A stretch of DNA of 64,000 nt, taken from the NCBI RefSeq assembly GCF_014639875.1, contig NZ_BMGD01000003.1, forward strand, positions 434,001 to 498,000, written 5' to 3'. Source of the DNA: Blastomonas aquatica. Its GTDB lineage: Bacteria; Pseudomonadota; Alphaproteobacteria; Sphingomonadales; Sphingomonadaceae. The notes under the pieces were generated by a model. It saw only the letters and a list, made by a program, of their open reading frames with translations. It had not been told where the DNA came from and made no database searches. A program made the translations under genes and the position numbers. This document shows positions 28,967-39,040 of the stretch, piece by piece (within the stretch, counting starts at the first letter, position 1; the number at the start of each line of letters is the position of its first letter).

Positions 28967-30415
28967 ATGACCCACCCTGCAACCGCCCCTCTAATGCTGT
29001 TCAACAGCCTGACGCGCTCGATAGAGCCGTTCGAACCCGTTCATCCCGGTGAAGCGCGCGTCTACACCTGCGGGCCGACGGTCTACAATTACGCACACAT
29101 CGGCAACATGCGCGCTTATGTCTTTGCGGACACATTGGGCCGCGTGCTCAGCTTCAAGGGCTATACGCTCAAGCACATCATCAACATCACCGATGTCGGC
29201 CATCTGACCGATGATGGCGATGCCGGCGAGGACAAGCTCGAAAAGGCAGCAGCCGCGCAGGCGCAGTCGATCTGGGATATCGCGCGGCATTACACCGAGG
29301 CCTTCTGGAACGATGTAAAGGCGCTCAACATTCGCCAGCCCGCGCAATGGTCGGTCGCGACCGATTATGTGCCGAAGATGATCGAATTCGCGACCTCGAT
29401 CGCCGACAAGCATTGCTATGAACTGCCCAGCGGGTTGTATTTCGATGTCTCGACCGTCGCCGATTACGGCGCGTTGGCCCGCGCTGCCACCGAGGCGGGC
29501 GAGGGGCGGATCGAGACAGTCGAAGGCAAACGCAACGCGCAGGACTTCGCGATCTGGCGCAAGACGCCCGAGGGCGAGACGCGGCAGATGGAATGGGATT
29601 CGCCCTGGGGCAAGGGCGCACCGGGGTGGCACCTCGAATGCTCGGTGATGAGCGAGGCGCTGCTCGGCTTTCCGTTCGATATCCACACCGGCGGCATCGA
29701 TCACCGCGAGATACACCATCCCAACGAGATCGCGCAGAACCAGGCGTTTGCCTGCTCGCACGGCAGCGGCGCGCGGATCTGGATGCACAACAACTTTCTG
29801 ATCGATCGAACCGGCAAGATGTCGAAGTCGTCAGGAGAGTTTCTGCGGCTCCCGCTGCTGGTATCGAAGGGCATCCATCCGCTGGCGTACCGGTTGATGT
29901 GCCTGCAGGCGCATTACCGCAGCGAACTCGAATTCAGCTGGGACAATCTGCTCGCGGCGCTGACGCGGCTGAAGCGGCTGGTGATGGCGGTGGCAGCGCT
30001 GCGTTCGGGCGCTGAGGTTGCAGCCAAGATTGAGCATCCGCGCCTGAACCAACTGCTGGGCGATTTTGCGGCTGCCGTGTCGGACGACCTGAATACATCG
30101 AGGGCGCTAACCGTGCTCGACGAGGTGCTGGCGCAGAAGAAGGTCGATGCAGGTGAGCGTCTGGGTGCGATTGGCCTGATCGACACCGTGCTGGGGCTCG
30201 ACCTGCTGGTACTCGAACGCTCGGCGCTGCGCATCCCCCCGGCAGCGATCGAGATCGACGAAGCCCGTATCGAGCACATGCTCAAGCTGCGCAAGGAAGC
30301 GCGCGCGGACAAGAACTTTGCCGCGTCCGATGCGATCCGCGACGAGCTGACCAAGGCGGGTATCGAGGTGATGGACGGCGATCCGCTCGGCTGGGAGTGG
30401 CGGATAGAGATCTAG
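28967..30415 (+). CDS. cysS: cysteinyl-tRNA synthetase
   Basis: CysRS charges tRNA-Cys in the cytoplasm. The 482-residue class I enzyme has the zinc-binding C of TCGPTVYN, the HIGN signature (AHIGNMRAY), GAPGWHLECSVM with the zinc ligands, the GGIDHREIHHPNE loop and the KMSKSSGEF motif. Length and order of domains match the family. Genes downstream are unrelated in function. Confidence 0.97.
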   Translation: MTHPATAPLMLFNSLTRSIEPFEPVHPGEARVYTCGPTVYNYAHIGNMRAYVFADTLGRVLSFKGYTLKHIINITDVGHLTDDGDAGEDKLEKAAAAQAQSIWDIARHYTEAFWNDVKALNIRQPAQWSVATDYVPKMIEFATSIADKHCYELPSGLYFDVSTVADYGALARAATEAGEGRIETVEGKRNAQDFAIWRKTPEGETRQMEWDSPWGKGAPGWHLECSVMSEALLGFPFDIHTGGIDHREIHHPNEIAQNQAFACSHGSGARIWMHNNFLIDRTGKMSKSSGEFLRLPLLVSKGIHPLAYRLMCLQAHYRSELEFSWDNLLAALTRLKRLVMAVAALRSGAEVAAKIEHPRLNQLLGDFAAAVSDDLNTSRALTVLDEVLAQKKVDAGERLGAIGLIDTVLGLDLLVLERSALRIPPAAIEIDEARIEHMLKLRKEARADKNFAASDAIRDELTKAGIEVMDGDPLGWEWRIEI

Positions 30416-30436
30416 CTTCTGATTGGCAGCCCACCT

Positions 30437-30620
30437 CCGTTTGTCTCGAGCGAAGTCGAGGGACGCAAATCCCGAACGGTTGTGTAAGGTCCCTCGACTT
30501 CGCTCGGGACAAACGGATAGTGGGATCGGAATATCGAAATCCTGCTCTCCGGCGAAAGCAGGAGCCCAGGAGTCGGATTGTGCTGCAGCCGCTCTGGATT
30601 CCGGCTTTTGCCGGAAAACA
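30437..30620. repeat. composite palindromic intergenic repeat (types A and B)
   Basis: A near copy of the 9.6-kb element. Type A units lie at 30437-30465 and 30489-30516 in inverted order, each extended by an ACAAACGG/CCGTTTGT end. Type B units follow (about 30546-30565 and 30595-30620). The stretch is wholly between cysS and the 2-hydroxyacid dehydrogenase. Confidence 0.85.
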
Positions 30621-30653
30621 GATAGCAGTGCGGTTGATTGAACAGGAGAGAGC

Positions 30654-31598
30654 ATGACCAAGGCTGTGATATCCGCGCTGGTGCGTCCGTTGCTTGAAAG
30701 CTCGATCCCAGAGGGCGTGAAGGTCGCTTGGATCGGCTCGACCGATGAAGCCAAGCGCGAGGTCACTGATGCCGATATCGCCTGGGTCGATATGCACGAC
30801 AAACAGGCGATGCGCGAGGTCATGCTTGTCGGCACCCAGCTCAGATGGGTTTCCACGCTGTACGCGGGGCTCGATCATTTTCCGGTCGAGGAACTGACCG
30901 CGCGCGGCACCCGCGTCACCAACGGCGTAGGCATCAACACCGTCGCAGTCGCCGAATACGCCGTGCTGGGCATGCTCAGCATGGCCAAAGGCTATGCCGA
31001 TGTCGTGCGCGCCGCCGATCGCAAGGAATGGCTCTGGGCCTCGCCGGGCACGATCGAACTTTACGAAACCCGCGCGCTGATCATCGGCTATGGCGCGATC
31101 GGCTCGGCGATCGGTGAGCGGTTGAAGGGCTTTGGCGTCGAGGTAACCGGCGTTGCCCGCACCGCCCGGCCGGACCAAGCCATTTTGGGTGCTGATGAAT
31201 GGCGCTCTTGGCTCGGCGAATACGATTGGGTGGTCATTGCCACCCCGGCCACCCGCGAAACCGATGCGCTGATCGGCGCGGCCGAGCTTGCGGCGATGAA
31301 GCCCGAGGCGATCCTGGTGAACATCGCGCGTGGTGAATGCGTCGATCAGGACGCGCTGATGACCGCGCTGAAATCGAAGGGCATCGCCGGCGCGTTTCTC
31401 GATGTCACAACACCCGAACCACTGCCGTCAGACCATGAATTGTGGACGCTGCCCAATGTGCAGATATCGATGCACCTCTCGGGCCGGGCACAGACCCGGA
31501 TGTTCCAGCGGTCGGCAGCGTTGTTTGCGGATAACCTTGGTCGCTACCTGCGCGGCGAGGCTCTGGTCAACGAGGTCGATCTGGCGCTGGGATATTGA
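30654..31598 (+). CDS. D-2-hydroxyacid dehydrogenase family protein
   Basis: The 314-residue NAD(P)-dependent dehydrogenase has the Rossmann motif GYGAIG (around residue 145), the catalytic arginine in NIARGE, the glutamate in TTPEPLP and the histidine in MHLSG. This is the full catalytic set of the family. Substrates may be glyoxylate, hydroxypyruvate or another 2-ketoacid; no neighbour decides this. A CAGGAGAG site lies just upstream of the ATG. Confidence 0.88.
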   Translation: MTKAVISALVRPLLESSIPEGVKVAWIGSTDEAKREVTDADIAWVDMHDKQAMREVMLVGTQLRWVSTLYAGLDHFPVEELTARGTRVTNGVGINTVAVAEYAVLGMLSMAKGYADVVRAADRKEWLWASPGTIELYETRALIIGYGAIGSAIGERLKGFGVEVTGVARTARPDQAILGADEWRSWLGEYDWVVIATPATRETDALIGAAELAAMKPEAILVNIARGECVDQDALMTALKSKGIAGAFLDVTTPEPLPSDHELWTLPNVQISMHLSGRAQTRMFQRSAALFADNLGRYLRGEALVNEVDLALGY

Positions 31599-31612
31599 GC
31601 TGCGGGCAATCG

Positions 31613-32380
31613 TCAGCTGTATTTGGCGTGCGCGGCAGCGATCTTGACGTGGTAATTGTTCGCGGCGAATCCAGCGCCGTTATAACCCCTGGCAAAAGCG
31701 ACGCAGGTGGCCGCGACGTTGCTGATTGCCTTCAACGCGGCCACCAACTTCTTCGATGAGATGAAGCTGGCAAACGCCTTGAGATGTGCAGCTTCGGATA
31801 CCTTCATCGCTTCCCAGAACGCTTCGACCGTATCGAACCCAGCAGCCTTGTGGTTGAAACCCATGATCTGCGCGCCCCCCACCGATGCCGACAGCAACGC
31901 CGCCTTGCGATCCAGCGCCATCGCCTTCCACAGCCGGATGTACTCGCCTTGTCCGCCGACATAGAGCTTGCGGTTCCATTTGGCACTCGACAGGTTGGGG
32001 TGGCTATTGCGATATCTGCCTTCGGTATAGCGATCGAAGATGTGCGCTTCGAACAGGATCTTGGGCAGGTGCGGGCCATCGAGGAAACCTCCCGGTCCAT
32101 CAAGCGCGAGGATGTCCGCGCGCACGTCCTTGAACCATCCGCCGCCGCTTTCGACCTCCCAAACCGCCCGGATCTGCGCCGTGGTGCATCCCAGCGCGGC
32201 AGCGGTTTGCGCAAAATCGGCTAAGGTCAGCCCGATCTGAACGCTTGTCGTCGTGGCACCGGTGGGCCGGGAAATTCCCAGCTGATCGAGCAGGTTATCG
32301 ACCGCATTGACTTCGATCTGGGTAAAGGATTGGCCCGAGCGCAGCGCCTTTATGGCAGAAAAAACGGGAGTACGGTCCAT
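31613..32380 (-). CDS. N-acetylmuramidase domain protein (DUF3380), endolysin-like
   Basis: The protein of about 255 residues has a C-terminal N-acetylmuramidase domain: the catalytic glutamate in VWEVESGGGWF, KILFEAHIFDRYT, SSAKWNRKLYVGGQGEYIRL, and SVGGAQIMGFNHKAAGF. Such domains are found in phage endolysins. No signal peptide is visible. No holin, spanin or phage structural gene is nearby, so it is either a prophage remnant or a domesticated lysin. The start uses a GGAGG eight bases upstream. It faces the 2-hydroxyacid dehydrogenase gene convergently, 14 bp apart. Confidence 0.85.
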   Translation of the reverse strand: MDRTPVFSAIKALRSGQSFTQIEVNAVDNLLDQLGISRPTGATTTSVQIGLTLADFAQTAAALGCTTAQIRAVWEVESGGGWFKDVRADILALDGPGGFLDGPHLPKILFEAHIFDRYTEGRYRNSHPNLSSAKWNRKLYVGGQGEYIRLWKAMALDRKAALLSASVGGAQIMGFNHKAAGFDTVEAFWEAMKVSEAAHLKAFASFISSKKLVAALKAISNVAATCVAFARGYNGAGFAANNYHVKIAAAHAKYS

Positions 32381-32778
32381 AAGTTCGACCTCCAGCACTA
32401 TAGGTGATGCCAATCTGGCAAAGATAACCTTATCCGCACGGTTGGTCGGGCAAAGTTATCATCGGTTAATGTTCATCAATACTGCGCCATTTCCAACATT
32501 GACAGGCATTGGATGCGATCCGCTGCAAAGCGCGAACGTGACAGGCCAGAGGATGGCTGCGGCGCTCCGGATCGCAGGGCCGGTTGCGCACTTTTGGCGG
32601 GTGACTCGGCAAATGTTTGCGTTTATGCCTTGCGTCACACGGGGGATGGCCTGCGGAGGCCATGCTTCTGGAGCACCTTTATCCGCCCGGGCGACCCAAG
32701 CATAACGCACAGCCCGGTCATCCTTTCGGTCGCACGAACGCAACGATCAGCCATTTTCGGTTCCCGGGGGAGTTTTCC
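32381..32778. other. long intergenic leader of the ALS-like gene
   Basis: No gene was recognised in these 398 bases between the divergent muramidase and ALS-like genes. A 7-bp hairpin ATGGCCT / AGGCCAT (32646-32652 and 32657-32663) and several short inverted repeats are present. An open frame in phase with the ALS-like gene begins at 32617 but has no homology-like motif and no ribosome site; I treat it as non-coding. Confidence 0.5.
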
Positions 32779-34425
32779 ATGACCAAAGCATCCGATCTGT
32801 TCATCCAGTGTCTGGAAGAGGAGGGTGTCGAGTACATCTTCGGCGTTCCCGGCGAGGAAAACCTCGACATGCTCGATTCGCTCAGCCGCTCGACCAAGAT
32901 CCAGCTGATCCTGACGCGGCACGAACAGGGTGCGGGATTCATGGCCGCAACTTATGGTCGCCACACCGGCAAGACCGGGGTGTGCATGGCCACCTTGGGC
33001 CCGGGAGCGACCAACTTCGTCACCGCTGCAGCCTATGCGCAGTTGGGCGGTATGCCGATCCTGATGGTGACCGGCCAGAAGCCGATCAAGAAATCCAAGC
33101 AAGGCCGGTTCCAGATCCTTGATGTGGTGGGCATGATGAAGCCGATCACCAAGTTCACCCACCAGCTCGCCAGCGCCGACAACATCCCCAGCCGGGTGCG
33201 CGAGGCCTTCCGTCTGGCCGAGGAAGAAAAGCCTGGCGCGACGCATATCGAATTCCCCGAGGATATCGCTGAAGAGCAGACCGATTCGGTTCCGCTGAAG
33301 CCCAGCCTGATCCGGCGTCCCAATGCGGACAAGAAGTCGATCCGCGCTGCGGTCAACGCGCTTGAAAAGGCAAAGTCGCCGATCCTGGTGATCGGGGCAG
33401 GGGCCAACCGCACGATGACCAGCCGCATGCTGCTGCAGTTCATCGAGAAGACCGGGATCCCGTTCCTCACCACGCAGCTGGGCAAGGGCGTGATCGATGA
33501 GCGCCATCCCAAGTTCGTCGGTTGCGCAGCGCTGTCGGCGGGCGATTTCGTCCACCGCGCGGTGGAAGCGGCGGACCTCATCGTCAACATCGGCCACGAC
33601 GTGATCGAAAAGCCGCCGTTCTTCATGCACGCAGGCGGCACTCCGGTGATCCACATCTCGTCGAAGACCGCAGAGGTCGATCCGGTGTACTTCCCCGAAA
33701 TCGAGGTGATCGGCGATATCGCCAACGCGATCTGGCAGATGAAGGAAGACATCGTCCCCAATGGCGGGTGGAAATTCGACCATATGCTGGCCTTCCGCAA
33801 GGCTGAGGTGGAGCATACCGCTTCGCTGTCGGGTGACGCGCGCTTCCCGATCTTCCCGCCGTATCTGGTCAAGCAGATCCGCGAGGCGATGCCCGATGAC
33901 GGGATCATCTGCCTGGACAACGGCGTCTACAAGATCTGGTTCGCCCGCGGATATGATGCCTACCGGCCCAACACCGTGCTGCTCGACAACGCACTTGCCA
34001 CGATGGGCGCGGGCTTGCCGTCTGCGATGATGTCATCGATGGTCTATCCCGATCGCAAGGTGCTGGCGATCTGCGGCGATGGCGGCTTCATGATGAACAG
34101 CCAGGAGATGGAAACTGCGGTCCGCCTGAAGCTCAACATGACCGTGCTGATCCTCAACGATAGCAGCTATGGCATGATCCGCTGGAAGCAGGCGAACATG
34201 GGCTTTGCCGATTTCGGCCTGACCTATGGCAACCCCGATTTCGTCAAATATGCCGAAGCTTATGGCGCCAACGGCTACCGTGTCGAGAGCGCCGAGCACC
34301 TTAAGGAACTGCTCGCGCATACGCGCGACACGCCAGGGGTGCATCTCATCGATTGCCCGGTTGATTATTCGGAGAACGACCAGATCTTGAACATCGACAT
34401 CAAGAAGCTGGCGAAAGAATTGTAA
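32779..34425 (+). CDS. acetolactate synthase-like ThDP enzyme, large subunit
   Basis: The 548-residue enzyme has the ThDP-family triad: the N-terminal FGVPGEENLD followed by LTRHEQGAGFMA with the proton-relay glutamate E49, the central domain VIGAGANRTM, and the C-terminal GDGGFMMNSQEMETA ... ILNDSSYG ThDP motif. It resembles acetolactate synthase large subunits of the FGVPGEE type, which lack the FAD-binding pattern of biosynthetic AHAS. No small regulatory subunit gene is adjacent. GGGGGAG lies upstream of the ATG. An aldehyde dehydrogenase gene follows on the same strand, so the product may be an aldehyde (inference). Confidence 0.85.
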   Translation: MTKASDLFIQCLEEEGVEYIFGVPGEENLDMLDSLSRSTKIQLILTRHEQGAGFMAATYGRHTGKTGVCMATLGPGATNFVTAAAYAQLGGMPILMVTGQKPIKKSKQGRFQILDVVGMMKPITKFTHQLASADNIPSRVREAFRLAEEEKPGATHIEFPEDIAEEQTDSVPLKPSLIRRPNADKKSIRAAVNALEKAKSPILVIGAGANRTMTSRMLLQFIEKTGIPFLTTQLGKGVIDERHPKFVGCAALSAGDFVHRAVEAADLIVNIGHDVIEKPPFFMHAGGTPVIHISSKTAEVDPVYFPEIEVIGDIANAIWQMKEDIVPNGGWKFDHMLAFRKAEVEHTASLSGDARFPIFPPYLVKQIREAMPDDGIICLDNGVYKIWFARGYDAYRPNTVLLDNALATMGAGLPSAMMSSMVYPDRKVLAICGDGGFMMNSQEMETAVRLKLNMTVLILNDSSYGMIRWKQANMGFADFGLTYGNPDFVKYAEAYGANGYRVESAEHLKELLAHTRDTPGVHLIDCPVDYSENDQILNIDIKKLAKEL

Positions 34426-34438
34426 GCCTGCTGACCCG

Positions 34439-34514
34439 TTCCCCGGCGAAAGCCGGGGTCCAGGGCCGAATTGCACTGTAGCCGCTCTGGATTCCGGCGT
34501 TCGCCGGAAAACGG
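34439..34514. repeat. type B palindromic repeat pair
   Basis: Inverted copies of the type B unit (CCGGCGAAAGCCGG at the left, TTCCGGCGTTCGCCGGAA at the right) lie in the 110-bp gap between the ALS-like and ALDH genes. Each copy is itself a hairpin. Confidence 0.8.
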
Positions 34515-34535
34515 CCTGCGGCCCGGGAGTTTTAT

Positions 34536-35969
<1,434 letters not shown>

Positions 35970-35984
35970 AACAGGGCGAGCACC

Positions 35985-36644
35985 TTAGTTGAAAATGGCG
36001 ACCAGGATTGCACCGGTGATGATAAAGCCGGCGCCGATGGCGGCTCCAGCGATCCAACAGGCGCGCAGCGTCGAAACGCCCAGTTGCCCTGAAAACCAAC
36101 GCGTCTGGAGGACGAAGTACCAGATCAACGCAGCGAAAAAGACGGTCGCGCCGCCAATCGTCGCGTTGCGGTTTTCTAGCACCAGCATCGAAATTGCCAG
36201 CGCGTTGGCAAGCGCGAAGGGTGCCGCCACAAAACACTGGCTGTAAAAGGGTGGGCGCAACGCGCGCCGGTCTATTTCGCGCTTCTGTTGCCGCAACAGC
36301 GCGATTGCCAGAACCAGCGGATAAACGCTGTAAACACTTGCGGTGAGCAGCAGCGAGTTCTTCCAGTTGAGCAGCAGCGCCGGTGTCGTCGCAGGATCAT
36401 CAGGGCCTGAGATGCTGTCGGAGGCCCAGGTCGCGAGCACGATGGTGATCAGCAGGAACAAGGGTGGGCTGATCGTGCTTTCATATTGCGCGGCTGGCAG
36501 ATCATCCAGCTCGTCATCGGCATAGGCCATCATCTCGCCGGGACGGAACAATGCGAGCCACATCGTGCGCGGATAAAAATACAGCCAGCCGACAACCTCG
36601 AAGATGAAATTCTCGAACGATTTGAGAATGTTCATGAAGTCCAT
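35985..36644 (-). CDS. integral membrane protein of unknown function
   Basis: The 219-residue protein has about five hydrophobic segments (near 60-75, 92-110, 130-150, 158-175, 192-218) after an amphipathic N-terminus with an acidic patch (ADDELDDLP). No family signature was recognised. It is convergent with the ALDH gene (15 bp apart) and downstream of the haloperoxidase gene on the same strand, with a hairpin between them. Confidence 0.65.
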   Translation of the reverse strand: MDFMNILKSFENFIFEVVGWLYFYPRTMWLALFRPGEMMAYADDELDDLPAAQYESTISPPLFLLITIVLATWASDSISGPDDPATTPALLLNWKNSLLLTASVYSVYPLVLAIALLRQQKREIDRRALRPPFYSQCFVAAPFALANALAISMLVLENRNATIGGATVFFAALIWYFVLQTRWFSGQLGVSTLRACWIAGAAIGAGFIITGAILVAIFN

Positions 36645-36735
36645 GCGCGTGCCCCCCGGGTGTCCGCGCGGAATATCAGATTGGCACCGGCCTGCAAGCG
36701 CTGCCGGTTGGTTCCGCCAGAGGGCTTCAACCTGT

Positions 36736-36769
36736 GGGATCGCACCCGCCTCGCAACGGGCGCGATCCC
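36736..36769 (-). other. hairpin after the haloperoxidase gene
   Basis: A 13-bp stem (GGGATCGCACCCG / CGGGCGCGATCCC, one mismatch) with an 8-base loop lies 16 bases past the haloperoxidase stop. No T-run follows, so termination is possible but unproven. Confidence 0.5.
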
Positions 36770-36785
36770 GGGAATACAGGGTTGC

Positions 36786-38183
36786 TTAGGGGTTGAGGAC
36801 AACCCCGCCGAGCGAAGGTGCGGTGTTGAAAAAGTCGTGCGCTTCGCTGCCGATCGCGAGGCCCAGCGGCACGCCGCCGACATTCTCGCCATCGCGACGC
36901 GGAATCCCGTCAAAGCGCCAGTGGACGCCCAGATAGATTCGGCTGACCGAATTTTCCCAGACCGCTTCGGCGAAATTGTCGAAGGTCTTTACCACCCGGG
37001 TCCGGGTCGATCCATCCGGATCGCTCGCCACCCCATCGAGCTCGTCCGAGACGAAGCTGAAGGTCTCCTTGGCGATCGGGGCGCTGTCATGTGTCTCGAC
37101 ATCGAGCACGTCCTTCAGCGTGATCGGACCCGGCGCAGTGTTGAGCGCTAGCCGCAGCGTCTGGAACAGCGCCGCGCCAAAAGTGGCGTGACCGGACGGA
37201 TAGGCGGGGAAGTTTGGGCTGCGCGTCATCGGCCCTGCGGTGTTCGTTTGCGGCGCACCCAAGGGCGCCCAGAACGGGTCACCACCGCGGGTCGCGTCTT
37301 CCTCGCGCAGGCCGACCACCGGCCGCCACAGATCATAGACATATTTCCAGTGCCAGGCGTCGATCCCGGCATCGGCCATCGCGACGTTGAGCTGCGCGAA
37401 CAGTTCGGCAGCGCGCGGAACGTTCAACGCAAGCGGTTCGACCACCCGGCGGGCGACCTGATTATACAGCCGCGGCGGCACCCCCAGGTTCATCGCGCCA
37501 TCATAGCCCCAATAGACCCCGATGCGCTCCTGTTCGGCAGTGCGCTTGCCGCGCAACTTGGCGCCGTAATCGCGGACCTCGTCAAAGTCGTCCTTGTAGT
37601 CAGGATTGTTGAGATAATCGGAAAGGGTACTTCCAGGGAACGGATCAAGCGGCTGGTTGGCAGCGCCGGTGAACCGAGTGACATTGCCCCAGACCGGGCC
37701 CAGCCGGTTCTGCCCGGGCTGAAACGGATCGGCGCGATGCTGGCCGTAGACCGGATCGGTGGGCTGGTTGGTGACGATGTCAATGTTCGAGCCATCGGCG
37801 GAGCGCGCATCGAGAATGGCCTGGCCAACCTGCTCGCCATAAGCAAACCGCGCAGCATTCACGGCACCGGTCGAATCATCGATATAGATGCCATAGCGCG
37901 GGTACATGGCCTTCAATGTCACCACCGCGGCCCCCGCGATGATATCCCCAACGCTGCCACCGGGCGCAGGGCCGACGCCATGGGCGATGCTCTTTTTGGT
38001 GAGCCACGCCGCGCCCGGATTGCCGCTAGCGAAAGCTACCGCATCGTGAATGGCAAGGTGAACGATCGCCATCGCGCGCGAGGTGCGAATGGGGCCGGGC
38101 TGTTGCGCATTGTTAAAACCGCGCGTGAAGTCACGGCGTGAACATTCCAGAAGTATCGCATTCCAATACAGAACGGGGTTCAT
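36786..38183 (-). CDS. vanadium-dependent haloperoxidase (PAP2 superfamily)
   Basis: The 465-residue protein carries the three vanadate-binding motifs: K280-X6-R287-P, PSGHA with S330, G331 and H332, and SR415-X5-H421. These match KX6RP, PSGH and SRX5H of vanadium haloperoxidases and the related acid phosphatases. The length and the alpha-helical N-terminal half fit the haloperoxidase side. No signal peptide was seen, so a cytoplasmic or non-classically placed enzyme is suggested. AAGGA seven bases upstream selects the ATG at 38183. Halide specificity and biological role are unknown; no biosynthetic cluster is adjacent. Confidence 0.88.
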   Translation of the reverse strand: MNPVLYWNAILLECSRRDFTRGFNNAQQPGPIRTSRAMAIVHLAIHDAVAFASGNPGAAWLTKKSIAHGVGPAPGGSVGDIIAGAAVVTLKAMYPRYGIYIDDSTGAVNAARFAYGEQVGQAILDARSADGSNIDIVTNQPTDPVYGQHRADPFQPGQNRLGPVWGNVTRFTGAANQPLDPFPGSTLSDYLNNPDYKDDFDEVRDYGAKLRGKRTAEQERIGVYWGYDGAMNLGVPPRLYNQVARRVVEPLALNVPRAAELFAQLNVAMADAGIDAWHWKYVYDLWRPVVGLREEDATRGGDPFWAPLGAPQTNTAGPMTRSPNFPAYPSGHATFGAALFQTLRLALNTAPGPITLKDVLDVETHDSAPIAKETFSFVSDELDGVASDPDGSTRTRVVKTFDNFAEAVWENSVSRIYLGVHWRFDGIPRRDGENVGGVPLGLAIGSEAHDFFNTAPSLGGVVLNP

Positions 38184-38211
38184 GGTCAATTCCTTCAGAC
38201 AGGCGCCATCG

Positions 38212-38232
38212 CTCTATCCAGCGAGGATAGAG
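38212..38232 (-). promoter_or_regulatory. hairpin in the haloperoxidase leader
   Basis: A perfect 8-bp stem CTCTATCC / GGATAGAG with a 5-base loop lies about 30 bases before the haloperoxidase start. It may stabilise the transcript or mark a regulator site; no family was recognised. Confidence 0.35.
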
Positions 38233-38434
38233 GATGAATAGGACACACGGAAACAATCACCAATTCGGTGAGCGTCAATCGATGATGTTATTATGATATT
38301 CGCAGGCGTGACGGCATCGACCACGGCCTTGGTTCACGCAGATGCATGTTACTTGGTTTTACGTCCGGACCATAGGACAGATGCGACAGTTATAGTATTA
38401 AACTTTTGTTGAGCATCAACATGATCCACGCCGA

Positions 38435-38914
38435 TCAGGCGGGATAGGCGATTCCCATCACTTCCCATTCCTTGGTGCCGCCCGGCAGCGTGACAACGCG
38501 CAGATCGCCAACACTGGCGCCGCGCAGCGCGCGGGCGAGGGGCGAGTTCCAGCCAATCCGGCCGGCGCCTGCATCCTGTTCGTCGTCGCCGACCAGAGTG
38601 AGCGTCCGGCGGTTGTCGTCCTCGTCGGCGATCTCGACCTGCGCGCCGAACCACACGCGGCCGGTGTCCTGCTGCTCCTTGGGGTCGATGACCCTGGCGG
38701 CCTTCATCTTGCGCGCGAGTCGGTTCAGTTCGCGATCGATCTCGCGCATCCGCTTGCGGCCATACAGATAGTCGCCATTCTCGCTGCGATCGCCATTGCC
38801 GGCCGCCCAGCTGACGATCTCGACGATCGCGGGCCGTTCGACGCCGAGCAGTTCGTCATACCGCGCCTTGAGTGCGGCATAGCCGGTGGGGGTGATGTAG
38901 TTGGGGCGGTCCAT
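38435..38914 (-). CDS. greB: transcription elongation factor GreB
   Basis: GreB rescues backtracked RNA polymerase by stimulating transcript cleavage. The 159-residue protein has the N-terminal coiled coil with the acidic tip (NGDRSENGDYLYGRKRMREIDRELNRL) and the C-terminal FKBP-like domain (VGDDEQDAGAGRIGWNSPLARAL, GDLRVVTLPGGTKEWEV). The YGRKRMREID stretch favours GreB over GreA. It is the only Gre gene in view. Confidence 0.92.
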   Translation of the reverse strand: MDRPNYITPTGYAALKARYDELLGVERPAIVEIVSWAAGNGDRSENGDYLYGRKRMREIDRELNRLARKMKAARVIDPKEQQDTGRVWFGAQVEIADEDDNRRTLTLVGDDEQDAGAGRIGWNSPLARALRGASVGDLRVVTLPGGTKEWEVMGIAYPA

Positions 38915-38950
38915 AGGCGGGGAATTAGCATCTGATCCGGCAAAGTCACG

Positions 38951-39027
38951 ATTTCCGGCGAAAGCCGGAATCCAGGGCGGTGACAGCGCTATCCGGCCCC
39001 TGGACTCCGGCTTTCGCCGGAGAACGG
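38951..39027. repeat. type B palindromic repeat pair
   Basis: Inverted type B copies (TTCCGGCGAAAGCCGGAATCCAGG and CTCCGGCTTTCGCCGGAG at the two ends) occupy the gap between greB and the lytic transglycosylase gene. Each end forms its own hairpin. Confidence 0.8.
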
Positions 39028-39040
39028 AGGTACCTATATC

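Noticed and set aside
30397-30657. Small open frames reading SRAKSRD-type peptides
   Set aside because: They lie in the composite repeat and translate the palindromic units, with no ribosome site or homology.
36486-37151. Plus-strand frame opposite the haloperoxidase and membrane-protein genes
   Set aside because: The minus-strand haloperoxidase has all vanadate motifs; this frame is only the complementary shadow.
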